From Haloarchaeobius sp. HME9146 (lineage in GTDB: Archaea > Halobacteriota > Halobacteria > Halobacteriales > Natrialbaceae): DNA of 64,000 nucleotides. How positions within the stretch are numbered: the first letter of the stretch is position 1; each line of letters opens with the position of its first letter. A program made the translations under genes and the position numbers. Location of the stretch: the NCBI RefSeq assembly GCF_025399835.1, contig NZ_JAODVR010000001.1:1674001-1738000 (forward strand). The letters run 5' to 3'. Below, piece by piece: positions 1 to 8,168 of the stretch. The notes below the pieces were generated by a model. The model was given only the letters and a program-made list of their open reading frames with translations, did not search any database and was not told the DNA's origin.

Positions 1-606
1 GACCTGGTCCCCGGGTTCGATGACCGTCTCACCGCGTGGGATGGTCACGTCGCCGTTGCGGATGATGGCCGCGAACGTCAGCGACTCGAACCGGTCGGCG
101 TTCTGGACGGTCTGGTTGGCGACCGTCGAACCCTCCTCTATCTCGAACTGCGCCATGCGGACGCGCCCGCTCGCGAAGGAGTCGACGTCCTGCGCGCCGG
201 GGAGGCCCGCGATGCGGACGACGGACTGGGCGGTCAGCAGGTCGGTACAGACCATGAAGTCGACGCCGAAGGCACCCTTCGACCCCTGCCAGGTGTTGAG
301 GAAGTCGGTCTTCTTCACCCGGGCGATGGTGAACGGGTCACCGCAGGTCTTGGCGGTCGAACACGCGACGATGTTCGCCTCGTCGCGGTCCGTACTGGCG
401 ATGAGCATGTCGGTCTCCTCGATGCCCGCCTCCTCGAGGGTCGAGAGGGAGGTCCCGTCGCCTTCGATGGGCAACACGTCGAGTTCGTAGGTGAGCGATT
501 CGACGCGGTCGCCGTCCGTGTCGATGACGACGACTTCGTGACTTTCGGACAGGCTCGCGGCGATGTTCGAACCCACCTCTCCGGCTCCGATGACGATTAC
601 ACGCAT
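1..606 (-). CDS. trkA: TrkA-type potassium uptake regulator (truncated by window edge)
   Basis: This is the cytosolic NAD-binding regulatory subunit of a Trk/Ktr potassium uptake system. The visible 202 residues begin with MRVIVIGAGEVG, a Rossmann nucleotide-binding loop at residues 4-12, followed by an acidic residue at the end of beta-2 (IDTD, about 28-31) typical of NAD binding. Motifs such as GDGTSL and ATDRDEAN fit the RCK/TrkA-N fold. The last residues seen (GETVIEPGDQ) match the start of an RCK-C domain, so the gene runs off the left edge. The start at 606 sits directly before the Rossmann strand. Family assignment is strong; the transport partner is not in view. Confidence 0.9.
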   Translation of the reverse strand, partial: MRVIVIGAGEVGSNIAASLSESHEVVVIDTDGDRVESLTYELDVLPIEGDGTSLSTLEEAGIEETDMLIASTDRDEANIVACSTAKTCGDPFTIARVKKTDFLNTWQGSKGAFGVDFMVCTDLLTAQSVVRIAGLPGAQDVDSFASGRVRMAQFEIEEGSTVANQTVQNADRFESLTFAAIIRNGDVTIPRGETVIEPGDQV

Positions 607-669
607 AGAGACTGGTCTCGTTGGATAGACGGCGGTTGACAGGGGGAGAACAAGAGGATTGTTATTCGG

Positions 670-1215
670 TTACTCCGCCGCGGTCGATATCTCGAGGTCG
701 ACGGCGCGGCGCTGCCCTTCGAGGTCGGCGACGATGCGCTCGACGATGCGCCGGGCCTCCTTCTTAATCTTGGGCTTGACCTTCTCGATGACCCACGCCA
801 GGGAGACGAACCGCGGGATGTCGATGTTCCCGGCGTGCGCCGAGTCGGGGTCGTAGGTGACGAGGAAGGTGACCTCCGAGGCGGGCGTGTCCTCGTCGGG
901 TGCCTTCTCGGGGACGGACTCGACCGACCACTGTCCGGTCGCGTCGATGTCCTTGATGATCTTCCAGTCGATCACGTTCGGCGGCTCCACCGCGGTCACC
1001 TCCGACCGCGCCGTGTAGGTGAGCTTCCACCACGCGAAGTGGAGGTCGTACCGCGTGCCGGGCTCCCCGTCGCCGTCCTGGGTGACCTCTTTGAGGTACT
1101 TCGAGTAGCGGGCATACCGGGGGAAATCGAGGAGGAACTCGTAGACTTCCTCGGGCGGCAGGTAGACGACCGTCGTGACCTCGACTCGTTCCACAGCCGT
1201 GTTACTCTCACTCAC
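670..1215 (-). CDS. SRPBCC (START-like) domain protein
   Basis: This is a predicted soluble SRPBCC/polyketide cyclase-like ligand-binding protein of 181 residues from the GTG at 1215. The N-terminal VERVEVTTVVYLPPEEVYEF strand-helix pattern is the usual start of the fold; FPRYARYSKYL and TAVEPPNVIDWK follow. An ATG further upstream would add 18 residues (MRNKGHWP...) that look unlike the family, so I prefer GTG. The C-terminal third (KPKIKKEARRIVERIVADLE) forms the long helix that closes the pocket. The ligand is unknown. It is encoded next to trkA on the same strand with a 63-nt gap, so co-transcription is possible. Confidence 0.75.
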   Translation of the reverse strand: MSESNTAVERVEVTTVVYLPPEEVYEFLLDFPRYARYSKYLKEVTQDGDGEPGTRYDLHFAWWKLTYTARSEVTAVEPPNVIDWKIIKDIDATGQWSVESVPEKAPDEDTPASEVTFLVTYDPDSAHAGNIDIPRFVSLAWVIEKVKPKIKKEARRIVERIVADLEGQRRAVDLEISTAAE

Positions 1216-1346
1216 CACGTAAGCCTTTCCGTCATCGCAGTCCTCCGGCCAGTGCCCTTTATTTCTCAAGCAACAAGTCTCATTCCATCTGTTTGTCTGT
1301 GAAAAGATTAATTATATTTCGGTCTGAAAATGTTTGGAAGGAGACT

Positions 1347-2591
1347 ATGGGAACCAACCGAAGGGGGACGAGGCTGCTGTTGGGGTGTCTCGTCTGTGCG
1401 CTCTTGCTGACACCGGTCGCAGGAGCCACGGACGGGGGAGGACGAACGACCGAGAACACGCGTGCAGTGAGCTACTCGATAGCCGTCACGGCCGGCAACG
1501 CGAGTCCGGGCGAGACGGTGACCGTCGAGTTGACCGTCGCGAACGAGGGGAGTACCGTGGCAGAGTCGGTCCGCGCCGAGGCCCACCTCAGGCGACCCGG
1601 CGCGAGCGAGCCGGTCGGCTGGTCCGTCGTGAACCACACCGACGGCGGCAGCCAGTTCGGCGACCGCGGTCTCGTCTGGCAGTGGGAGTCGCTCGACCCC
1701 GGCCAGAACGCCACCACGTCCGTGACGCTTCGGGTGCCGGCCAACGCCAGTGCTGGGGAGGTGACGGTCTCGGGACGGGTCAGCGACCGAAGCCGGAACC
1801 AGGCGATAGCGGAGACGACACTCTTGGTGGGAGAATCCGACGATTCCGACGAGACCGACGACGGCGATAGCTCGGACGATTCCGACGATTCCGACGACGG
1901 CGACAGCTCGGACGATGGCGGCGACGGCTCCGATGGAACAGACGGTGACAACGCAGACGACGATAACGCGGACGACGATTCCGGCGGGCTCCAGCCCGGT
2001 GACGGCGAGGATGGCTCCAGCGACGACTCCGGGTCGGAGGGTGAGGATGACTCGGAGGACGACGACACGGCGGATTCCGGAGACGACGACGCCACCGATG
2101 GAGGACTCGGCGAAGGCGACGGTGGCGACACCACGACCGACGCGGGGGGAGACGGCAGCGAGGGGAAGTCCGAGAGCGATTCGAACACCACGAAAGAGGA
2201 GGGAACGTCCGCGCCGGAGGACTCCTCGACCGAGACGCAATCGACGGACGACTCCGCCGGTGACGGATCGACCGGCGACGACGCCGAAACCCAGGCGACA
2301 GCCGATGGAACCGAGAGCAAGCAGGCGAGCGCTGGCGGCACGGACACGGAATCGGCAGACGAGAAGGCAGGCAGTACCGGCCGGGATTCGGCGGACGGGG
2401 GGAGTTCGAACCAGGGCGCAAGCGATGGGAGCACCGTCATCGACAACCCGGAGGACTCGGTCGAGTTCCTCTCCGTCCTCGACCCGTTCGCGACACCCGT
2501 CGAACACCCCGAGACGCAGGACTTCAACGGCGTGTTCGGTCTGGTGTCTTTCATCTGCATGGGGACGCTCGTGGCCCGCCGAATCCAGTGA
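1347..2591 (+). CDS. Secreted Asp/Ser-rich surface protein with CARDB/NEW3-like domain
   Basis: This 414-residue protein has a Sec-type signal peptide at its N-terminus (MGTNRRGTRLLLGCLVCALL, then LTPVAGA). It is followed by one beta-sandwich domain (about residues 35-160; motifs ASPGETVTVELTVANEG and LDPGQNATTSVTL) like CARDB/NPCBM-associated domains. A highly acidic low-complexity linker of Asp, Ser, Gly and Glu runs for about 200 residues. The C-terminus is a hydrophobic segment (VFGLVSFICMGTLVARR) that would anchor it in the membrane. No PGF motif precedes that segment, so archaeosortase processing is not supported. A GGAAGGAG ribosome-binding site at 1336-1343 fixes the start. Likely role: cell-surface or envelope protein; function unknown. 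Confidence 0.8.
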   Translation: MGTNRRGTRLLLGCLVCALLLTPVAGATDGGGRTTENTRAVSYSIAVTAGNASPGETVTVELTVANEGSTVAESVRAEAHLRRPGASEPVGWSVVNHTDGGSQFGDRGLVWQWESLDPGQNATTSVTLRVPANASAGEVTVSGRVSDRSRNQAIAETTLLVGESDDSDETDDGDSSDDSDDSDDGDSSDDGGDGSDGTDGDNADDDNADDDSGGLQPGDGEDGSSDDSGSEGEDDSEDDDTADSGDDDATDGGLGEGDGGDTTTDAGGDGSEGKSESDSNTTKEEGTSAPEDSSTETQSTDDSAGDGSTGDDAETQATADGTESKQASAGGTDTESADEKAGSTGRDSADGGSSNQGASDGSTVIDNPEDSVEFLSVLDPFATPVEHPETQDFNGVFGLVSFICMGTLVARRIQ

Positions 2592-2598
2592 AGAGCAC

Positions 2599-2608
2599 GA
2601 CTTTTGTA
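2599..2608 (+). promoter_or_regulatory. TATA element for the flavoprotein gene at 2631
   Basis: GACTTTTGTA is centred about 26 nt upstream of the ATG at 2631, so the transcript is probably leaderless. Confidence 0.45.
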
Positions 2609-2630
2609 GGAGTGTGGCCGACGTTCGGCT

Positions 2631-3365
2631 ATGGACTGTGACGTCTGTATCGTCGGCGGTGGCGTCGCCGGCCTCAGTGTCGGTATCTTCACCGCCCGTG
2701 CCGGACTCGACACGCTCGTCGTCAACGACGGCGAACCGATCCTCTACCGCAACGCGCACCTGGAGAACTTCCCCGGCTTCCCCGAAGGCGTGGATGCGCG
2801 CCGGTTCCACCAGCAGACCCGGGCCCAGGCGGGCAACGCCGGCTGCGAGTTCCTCACCGGCCGAGTCACCGACGTGGCTGGCGAGTTCGACTCTGGGTTC
2901 ACCGTGACGGTGGACGACGACGCCGAACTCACCTCGGGGCGAATCGTCGCCGCCTCGTGGGCTGATTCCTCCTACCTCGACGGCCTCGGTGTCGAGGCCG
3001 AACAGCGCGGGAGCAAGACGTTCCTGGAGGTCGACCACGCGGGCCGGACGAACGTCGAGGGTATCTACGCTGCCGGCCGCCTCGCGGACCAGTACCACCA
3101 GGCGATCGTCTGCGCCGGCCACGGCGCGACCGTCGGTCTCACCATCGTCCACGAGTCCGACGTGAACTTCTACCACGACTGGGTGACGCCGCGGGGCTAC
3201 TTCACTGGCCGCGACCGTGACGTGCCGCCGGGCTGTGAGGAGATAGACGACGAGGAACGCCTCGCACGGGATGCGGCTGCCCGTGATGCGAACCGGGCCT
3301 ACGCCGAGCCCCTGGACGACGAGCCGCGGATGCACCCGAGCGTCGACCAAGAGGATCTGGACTGA
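2631..3365 (+). CDS. FAD-dependent NAD(P)/FAD oxidoreductase, thioredoxin-reductase-like
   Basis: This is a 244-residue flavoprotein. The N-terminus carries the dinucleotide fold DCDVCIVGGGVAGLSVGI (GGGVAGL at about residues 8-14) and an acidic residue after beta-2. A C-terminal GIYAAGRLADQYHQ segment (around 150) is the second FAD-contacting motif found in thioredoxin-reductase-like proteins. There is no CxxC redox pair and the protein is shorter than true TrxB (about 310-340), so its partner and reaction are unknown. The tail after about residue 190 (DWVTPRGYFTGRDRDVPPGC) is a haloarchaeal extension. It stands alone with its own promoter. Confidence 0.75.
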   Translation: MDCDVCIVGGGVAGLSVGIFTARAGLDTLVVNDGEPILYRNAHLENFPGFPEGVDARRFHQQTRAQAGNAGCEFLTGRVTDVAGEFDSGFTVTVDDDAELTSGRIVAASWADSSYLDGLGVEAEQRGSKTFLEVDHAGRTNVEGIYAAGRLADQYHQAIVCAGHGATVGLTIVHESDVNFYHDWVTPRGYFTGRDRDVPPGCEEIDDEERLARDAAARDANRAYAEPLDDEPRMHPSVDQEDLD

Positions 3366-3464
3366 GCAGCATCTGGGCCGGAATTACTCAAAAATATTCA
3401 GTTCGGAAATCGGGTGACTACGAGGTTTTGCTCGCCTGGTGTTTGTGCGATTGACAATAAAGGC

Positions 3465-3474
3465 CTTATTGTAA
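3465..3474 (+). promoter_or_regulatory. TATA element for the beta-propeller lipoprotein gene
   Basis: CTTATTGTAA is centred 26 nt before the ATG at 3496, in an AT-rich patch that stands out from the GC-rich surroundings; a leaderless start is implied. Confidence 0.45.
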
Positions 3475-3495
3475 TAACCAACAACTATCACCACA

Positions 3496-4704
3496 ATGAC
3501 TTCTGTGTCCCGCCGCGGCCTACTGGCCCTCCTCGGCGCAAGCAATCTCTCGGGGTGTCTCTCTACCACCTCGTTCCTCTCGTCCAACTCGGCTCCAGAT
3601 TCGCTCCCGTTCGAACAGTGTCAGGACTCCACGGTCTGGCCAACATTCCAGGGGTCACCCCAGCGCACAGGGCAGACCGGGATATCCGTCGGAGAGGAAC
3701 TACGCCTCGTGTCTCACGACGGCACTCTGGAATCACTCTACGGTACCGGAGCGGCGGTAGCCACAGACGAACACGTCTTCTGGCACCAGTTTCAAGACAG
3801 GACGATCTATCGGACCCACAGATCGACGGGCCATACAGACGCTCTCTCGCTGAATCATGCGGCGAGAGTCGGCCCGGTACTCGGCTGTGGACGACTCGGT
3901 GTGCACACCAATGCTGGCCTGATATGGGTCGATATCGATTCGTGGGAGGTCGTCGGGAAGACCCCGACGGCATCACCGCACACCGGGACCCTCATGGATG
4001 AGCTGCTCGTCTACATTCCCGGTATCGACGGCGGTCTGCAATCCTACTCGGTCGATTCCGGTGACCAACGATGGGCAGTCGAGAGCAACCGGGTGATTAC
4101 AGGAATTAGCAGTTCGAAGGAGGCGGTCTATCTCGTCGATGCGAATTCGGAAGGGGGCGAGGTCGTCGCAATCGAGAAATCGAGTGGAAACGTTCGGTGG
4201 CGCACCGACGTCGTTGGCGAGACGTACACCACTCCTGTCCTCGGCACACACGTCTTCGTTCGAGACAACAGCGGCGTTCTCCACGCCCTTAGAAAAGACA
4301 CCGGAGAGCGAGTATGGCGCACGCAGTCGAAGACGACCGACCCCTACACGGTCCCCGCGTACAGGGATGAGACGGTCTACGTCCCTGACGAGAAGACTGG
4401 GACCGTCACCGCTCTGCACGCGACAACGGGGGAGCAGGTGTGGCGGACGCAGATTCCAACTGGTGACGAACGGAAGGAACGAGCGACAACGCTCTCCGCA
4501 CCCCTCTGTACTCCGGATTCGGTGCTCGTCGGTGCGTCGCCAGGAGGGCTGGTCGTCCTCTCGGCGGAGACGGGCGACAAGCGGTGGCAAGATACGACGG
4601 ACGCGTTCGATTCGAACCTCGTCGCAACCGGAGATTCGATATACGGCCTGACGACCGACGGTATTGTCGAGGCGACGCCGTTCCCAGAATCCCAGGACGA
4701 CTGA
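3496..4704 (+). CDS. PQQ-binding-like beta-propeller lipoprotein
   Basis: This is a 402-residue exported protein. The N-terminus has a twin-arginine signal (SRRGLLALLGASNLSGC): Tat motif, short hydrophobic stretch and lipobox LSGC, so it should be lipid-anchored on the outer face. The rest is a string of PQQ/WD-like blades with repeated GxxxWxT motifs (for example SGNVRWRTDVVGETYTTPV, TGERVWRTQ, TTGEQVWRTQ, TGDKRWQD). These bind PQQ in quinoprotein dehydrogenases or act as assembly scaffolds (BamB type); no catalytic residues for dehydrogenase activity are evident. Codon use is less GC-biased than in neighbours, suggesting a more recently acquired or fast-evolving gene. Function is unassigned. 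Confidence 0.8.
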   Translation: MTSVSRRGLLALLGASNLSGCLSTTSFLSSNSAPDSLPFEQCQDSTVWPTFQGSPQRTGQTGISVGEELRLVSHDGTLESLYGTGAAVATDEHVFWHQFQDRTIYRTHRSTGHTDALSLNHAARVGPVLGCGRLGVHTNAGLIWVDIDSWEVVGKTPTASPHTGTLMDELLVYIPGIDGGLQSYSVDSGDQRWAVESNRVITGISSSKEAVYLVDANSEGGEVVAIEKSSGNVRWRTDVVGETYTTPVLGTHVFVRDNSGVLHALRKDTGERVWRTQSKTTDPYTVPAYRDETVYVPDEKTGTVTALHATTGEQVWRTQIPTGDERKERATTLSAPLCTPDSVLVGASPGGLVVLSAETGDKRWQDTTDAFDSNLVATGDSIYGLTTDGIVEATPFPESQDD

Positions 4705-4861
4705 ACTTGACGCGTAGCGAGCGAGTTGCATCGGTTTCTGGCTTGTCCGCCCGTCGACGGGACCATGGCAGGGGGTGGCGACGGGGCACAACAATGGTTT
4801 TCACCTCGGTTCGCGACACGCGACCGACACACCCGTAACCCATGCGCCCGAACCGGGTGTC

Positions 4862-6061
4862 ATGAGCATGCTCGACGGTGTGAACGTCGCCCTCGGCGTG
4901 ACGGGCTCCATCGCGGCCGTGAAGACGGTCGAGCTGGCCCACGAGTTGCGTCGACGGGGGGCCGAGGTCAGGGGAGTGATGACGAACAGTGCGCAGGGAA
5001 TCATCCACCCCTGGTCGGTCGAGTTCGCGACCGACAACGAGGTGGTCACCGAGATCACGGGCAAGGTCGAACACGTCGCGTTGTGTGGCCGGGACGAGTG
5101 GGCAGACGTACTCCTCGTAGCACCTGCCACCGCCAACACGGTCGGGAAGATCGCCCACGCCGTGGACGACACGCCCGTGACGACCTGCGCGACGACCGCC
5201 ATCGGGGCCGGCGTTCCGGTCGTCATTGCCCCCGCGATGCACGAACCGATGTACGACCATCCTGGGGTTCTGGAGGCTATCGAGAAACTGGAGTCGTGGG
5301 GCGTCGACTTCGTGGCCCCCCGCATCGAGGAGGAGAAGGCGAAGATAGCCACCGAGGACGCCATCGCCCTCGCGGTCGCCCGCGCGTCGGGTGAGTCGCC
5401 CCTCGCTGGCACGGAGGTCGTCGTCACCAGCGGTGCGACCGCCGAATCCGTGGACCCGGTCCGCCTGCTGACGAACCGGTCTTCGGGGAAGATGGGCCGC
5501 GCGGTGGCACGAGCCGCCTACGTCCTCGGGGGTGACGTGACGCTGGTCCACGCGACGGTCGGGCCGCACCCGCTGACGAGTAGTTCAGCAATCGACGACG
5601 TACCCTACGCCGACCTCGTCTCGGTCGAGAGCGCAGGCGAGATGCTGGATGCGACGCTCGACGCCTGCGAGACCGCTGACGCGCTGGTTTCTGTTGCAGC
5701 TATCAGCGACTACACCGTCGAGCAGAGCGACGAGAAGATTCGCTCCGGGCAGGAGGAACTCACCCTGTCGCTCACGCCGACACCGAAGCTCATCGACACG
5801 GTCCGCAAGGAGTATTCGGATATGCGCATCGTCGGCTTCAAGACCGAAACGAGTGGGGAGGACGAGAAGATGGTCGAGGCCGCCCGGCAGACGCTGGACC
5901 GGGCTGGACTGGCGTTCGTGGTGGCCAACGACGCCAGCGTCATGGGCAGCGACGAGACGCGGGCGTTGCTGGTGCACCAACAAGCCTATTCTGAATATCG
6001 GGGGGCGAAAGAGGACCTGGGGCTGGAGGTCGCGAAGGCGCTGGCGGCGACGTTGTCCTGA
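4862..6061 (+). CDS. coaBC: Bifunctional phosphopantothenoylcysteine decarboxylase / phosphopantothenate-cysteine ligase
   Basis: This 399-residue protein (Dfp) performs two consecutive steps of coenzyme A synthesis. The N-terminal half is the FMN-dependent CoaC decarboxylase: ALGVTGSIAAVKTVEL at the start, LVAPATANTVGKIAHAVDD, and the PAMHEPMYDHP substrate-clamp motif containing the conserved PxMxxxM. The C-terminal half is the CoaB ligase: VTSGATAESVDPVRLLTNRSSGKMG (positions 5425-5500), then VSVAAISDY and KLIDTV. I start at the ATG at 4862; a start at 4868 is also possible, while the upstream in-frame ATG at 4775 adds non-conserved residues. Both catalytic regions look intact. Confidence 0.93.
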   Translation: MSMLDGVNVALGVTGSIAAVKTVELAHELRRRGAEVRGVMTNSAQGIIHPWSVEFATDNEVVTEITGKVEHVALCGRDEWADVLLVAPATANTVGKIAHAVDDTPVTTCATTAIGAGVPVVIAPAMHEPMYDHPGVLEAIEKLESWGVDFVAPRIEEEKAKIATEDAIALAVARASGESPLAGTEVVVTSGATAESVDPVRLLTNRSSGKMGRAVARAAYVLGGDVTLVHATVGPHPLTSSSAIDDVPYADLVSVESAGEMLDATLDACETADALVSVAAISDYTVEQSDEKIRSGQEELTLSLTPTPKLIDTVRKEYSDMRIVGFKTETSGEDEKMVEAARQTLDRAGLAFVVANDASVMGSDETRALLVHQQAYSEYRGAKEDLGLEVAKALAATLS

Positions 6062-6105
6062 CGGGCGGAGTCCGTCGGGTGAAACTCTCGTTGCAGCTTC
6101 GACAG

Positions 6106-6113
6106 TACTTTTG
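6106..6113 (+). promoter_or_regulatory. TATA element for the lipoprotein gene at 6138
   Basis: TACTTTTG is centred about 28 nt upstream of the ATG, consistent with a leaderless mRNA. Confidence 0.4.
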
Positions 6114-6137
6114 ACAGTTCCGGAAGCAGTTCTCGAT

Positions 6138-6593
6138 ATGAATCGCCGGGCGGTCCTCGCAGGTGTCTGCTCACTCGCGACGGTCGGAGCGGGATGTCTC
6201 TCGATTCCCGCCGACCGCGACCCCGAGTTCACCGTCGAGAACCCACCGGCGTGGCTCCAGACGGCCGACGCCTGTCCCCCCGAGGAGCGTATCGCGATGC
6301 TCGACGTCGTGGGGCCGAACGGGTCGGCCGGCGAGTCGACTGCGGTGGTGAACTACGGCGAGTTGCGCGAGGAGTCACAACTCGTCTTCAGGTTCGGTGT
6401 CCAGCACGGGGGCGCAGTCACCTGTCACGGTTCGGGCGCGAACGCGTTCTCGACGCTACTGGGCGACGTGATGGAGAATGCGCTTGGCCCGTATCGGGAA
6501 GAACACCTCTACGGAGCGGACGCTGTCGCTATCCGGGGACCCGAAGGCTTCTACGGTATCGAGTTGCAGGTGTACGACCAGGTGCTCCCGTGA
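6138..6593 (+). CDS. Predicted lipoprotein of unknown function
   Basis: This 151-residue protein starts MNRRAVLAGVCSLATVGAGC, a Tat-like twin-arginine signal with a lipobox ending in Cys20, so it is exported and lipid-modified. The mature part has two further cysteines (DACPPEE, VTCHGSG) that could form a disulfide outside the cell. I do not recognise the domain. It follows coaBC by 76 nt but has its own TATA element, so it is probably independently transcribed. Confidence 0.7.
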   Translation: MNRRAVLAGVCSLATVGAGCLSIPADRDPEFTVENPPAWLQTADACPPEERIAMLDVVGPNGSAGESTAVVNYGELREESQLVFRFGVQHGGAVTCHGSGANAFSTLLGDVMENALGPYREEHLYGADAVAIRGPEGFYGIELQVYDQVLP

Positions 6594-6659
6594 GGGGGTG
6601 GCGCGAATCAGCCTGCGGGTGACGACACACCAGCAATCGGCAGCAGCGACCCTCCGACC

Positions 6660-7058
6660 TCAACACCCCTCGATACCGAACTCGTACTCGTCGATACCGT
6701 GGTGTGCGAACGGCCCGAACCGAAGTTCTGTCTTCCCGGACTCGGCGGGGACATCTCGTGAGAACTCCGCTCGCCCATCGGTCGATTCGACGTATCCAGT
6801 TACCGTGACGACCGAGTCGGTGTCGTTCCGGACGGCCACGACGACGTAGTCGTCCGTCGCTGCCGGCGCGGGTGTGGTTGTGTCCGTCCCGCCTGTTCCG
6901 GACGTCGCAGTGTCGGGCTCCGCTGGGACGACCGTTGCGTCGACGACCTCGGCCTCGGCGCAGTTCGGTCCCGAGTCACCGCCGATGCCACCCTGTAGGC
7001 AGCCGGCGAGTCCGACGGTGCTGGCGAGGCCAGCTGCGAGAAAACTGCGTCGGTCCAT
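6660..7058 (-). CDS. Predicted lipoprotein of unknown function
   Basis: The N-terminus of this 132-residue protein (MDRRSFLAAGLASTVGLAGC) is a twin-arginine signal with a lipobox at Cys20. A Thr/Gly/Ala-rich spacer (about residues 45-68) leads to a small beta-rich domain (VVVAVRNDTDSVVTVTGYV) resembling the FxLYD/DUF-type domains of haloarchaeal lipoproteins, and it ends in a conserved-looking Cys. It is convergent with the lipoprotein gene at 6138. No function can be assigned. Confidence 0.7.
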   Translation of the reverse strand: MDRRSFLAAGLASTVGLAGCLQGGIGGDSGPNCAEAEVVDATVVPAEPDTATSGTGGTDTTTPAPAATDDYVVVAVRNDTDSVVTVTGYVESTDGRAEFSRDVPAESGKTELRFGPFAHHGIDEYEFGIEGC

Positions 7059-7078
7059 GGACTCACGTCAGAAACAGA

Positions 7079-7087
7079 GTATAAAGT
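7079..7087 (-). promoter_or_regulatory. TATA element for the lipoprotein gene ending at 6660
   Basis: On the minus strand this reads ACTTTATAC, centred 25-26 nt before the ATG at 7058; a leaderless start is implied. Confidence 0.5.
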
Positions 7088-7189
7088 GTCTTGTGTGCAG
7101 TCGGCGGCACGAACGGTCGCGACGAAAATAGTGTAGGAAATTCGACACAGCCAGAACAGTTAGTTGGACGTGAATCGAGAGGAACTGGT

Positions 7190-7294
7190 ATGAGCGAGCG
7201 AGGCGCGTTCGGGAGTTGGTACGACCATGGTCGGCCCGGCCATGGCGAAGTTCCCACCTGTGATGGTGACCGTGTACGGGGAGGCCCAGCATGA
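7190..7294 (+). CDS. Possible 34-residue peptide coupled to the next gene
   Basis: This short ORF (MSERGAFGSWYDHGRPGHGE...) is preceded by GAGAGGAAC. Its TGA stop overlaps the ATG of the next ORF at 7291 in an ATGA junction, the arrangement used for translational coupling in this genome. It is Gly/Arg/His-rich with no recognisable domain. It may be only the untranslated leader of the downstream gene, so confidence is low. Confidence 0.22.
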   Translation: MSERGAFGSWYDHGRPGHGEVPTCDGDRVRGGPA

Positions 7295-7461
7295 GTGGGG
7301 TCGACACGACGAAGCTGGCGCTTCGTGGGGTCGGCGCAGTCCTGGTAGTTTCCGGAATCCGTATCCTGACCGAGTTCACGGTCGGGTACACGCCCTCGGA
7401 CTGGCTCACCACGGTGCTGTTCTTCGGCGTTCTCGCCGGGTACTACTCCGTCGAAGGATGA
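7291..7461 (+). CDS. 56-residue two-span membrane protein
   Basis: The ORF starts at ATG 7291, ten nucleotides after a GGGGAGG ribosome-binding site, and encodes two hydrophobic segments: LALRGVGAVLVVSGIRIL (about 9-26) and WLTTVLFFGVLAGYYS (about 37-53). Third codon positions are strongly GC, as in neighbouring genes, which supports it being coding. It is convergent with the last gene of the Mnh operon. I cannot assign a function. Confidence 0.5.
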   Translation: MSGVDTTKLALRGVGAVLVVSGIRILTEFTVGYTPSDWLTTVLFFGVLAGYYSVEG

Positions 7462-7482
7462 GTGCGGGAAACGCGCGGGCGG

Positions 7483-7872
7483 TCAGTCGTCGGCCGTCCC
7501 GGGCGACTCGCCGTCTCCGGCGCGGTCGGTGTCGATACCGGCTCCTTCGATGGGCCACGCGACCTCCTCCATGAAGTCGATGCCCATCTTGCGGGCCGAC
7601 CGCGAGATCATGTGCGCGCCGGTCGGGGCGGTGAGGAACAGGAACAGGATGCCGACCAGCGATTCGAGGCCGACGCCCTGGCCCCCGAAGTAGACGAACC
7701 CGGCGAGGAACATCGAGGCCGCGCCGAGGGTGGTCGACTTGCTGGTGGCGTGCATCCGGTTGTACACGTTGGGCAGGCGGATGAGGCCGATGGTCCCCAC
7801 GAGCAGGAAGAAGCTGCCCACGAGGACGAGCGCTGCGACGACGCCGTACTGGATGGTTTCTGCGAGCGCCAT
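7483..7872 (-). CDS. mnhG: Na+/H+ antiporter subunit MnhG/MrpG
   Basis: This 129-residue subunit of the Mrp (Mnh) multisubunit cation/proton antiporter has three membrane spans: VVAALVLVGSFFLLVGTIGL, LGAASMFLAGFVYF, LVGILFLFLTAPTGAHM. The motifs GLIRLPNVYNRMHA and TAPTGAHMISRSA are MrpG hallmarks. It is the last gene of the operon, 2 nt after mnhF. The acidic C-terminal tail is typical of halophilic versions. The start at 7872 is the first ATG before the first span. Confidence 0.93.
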   Translation of the reverse strand: MALAETIQYGVVAALVLVGSFFLLVGTIGLIRLPNVYNRMHATSKSTTLGAASMFLAGFVYFGGQGVGLESLVGILFLFLTAPTGAHMISRSARKMGIDFMEEVAWPIEGAGIDTDRAGDGESPGTADD

Positions 7873-7874
7873 GG

Positions 7875-8168
7875 TTATTCGATGATGTCCCCCTCGGTCA
7901 CGTAGCGAGCGACCGCGATGGTGCTGATGAAGCCGATGATGGCGAGCACGAGGCTCACGTCGATGAACAGGCCGCGGTTCTGGACCATCGCCCACACCAC
8001 GGCAATGGCGACGACGTTCGTCCCGATGGTGTCGAGTGCGACCACGCGGTCGGGCGTCGACGGCCCCCGGATGACCCGGTAGGCACACAGCAGCGTCACG
8101 CCGCTGGCGACGATGAGCCCGAACTGCAGGACGAGTCCGAGCCATTCGGGGGCTGCGGCCTCAGTCAT
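7875..8168 (-). CDS. mnhF: Na+/H+ antiporter subunit MnhF/MrpF
   Basis: This 97-residue MrpF subunit has three hydrophobic spans. YRVIRGPSTPDRVVALDTIG is the strongly conserved MrpF loop. The ATG at 8168 overlaps the end of mnhE by 8 nt, supporting coupled translation. It works only as part of the Mrp complex, which exports Na+ in exchange for protons at the cytoplasmic membrane. Confidence 0.93.
   Translation of the reverse strand: MTEAAAPEWLGLVLQFGLIVASGVTLLCAYRVIRGPSTPDRVVALDTIGTNVVAIAVVWAMVQNRGLFIDVSLVLAIIGFISTIAVARYVTEGDIIE

Noticed and set aside
1308-3350. Long minus-strand open frame of 680 codons across the surface protein and flavoprotein genes
   Set aside because: It is antisense to two well-supported plus-strand genes and its composition (Val/Arg-rich with no domain) is typical of a GC-rich shadow frame.
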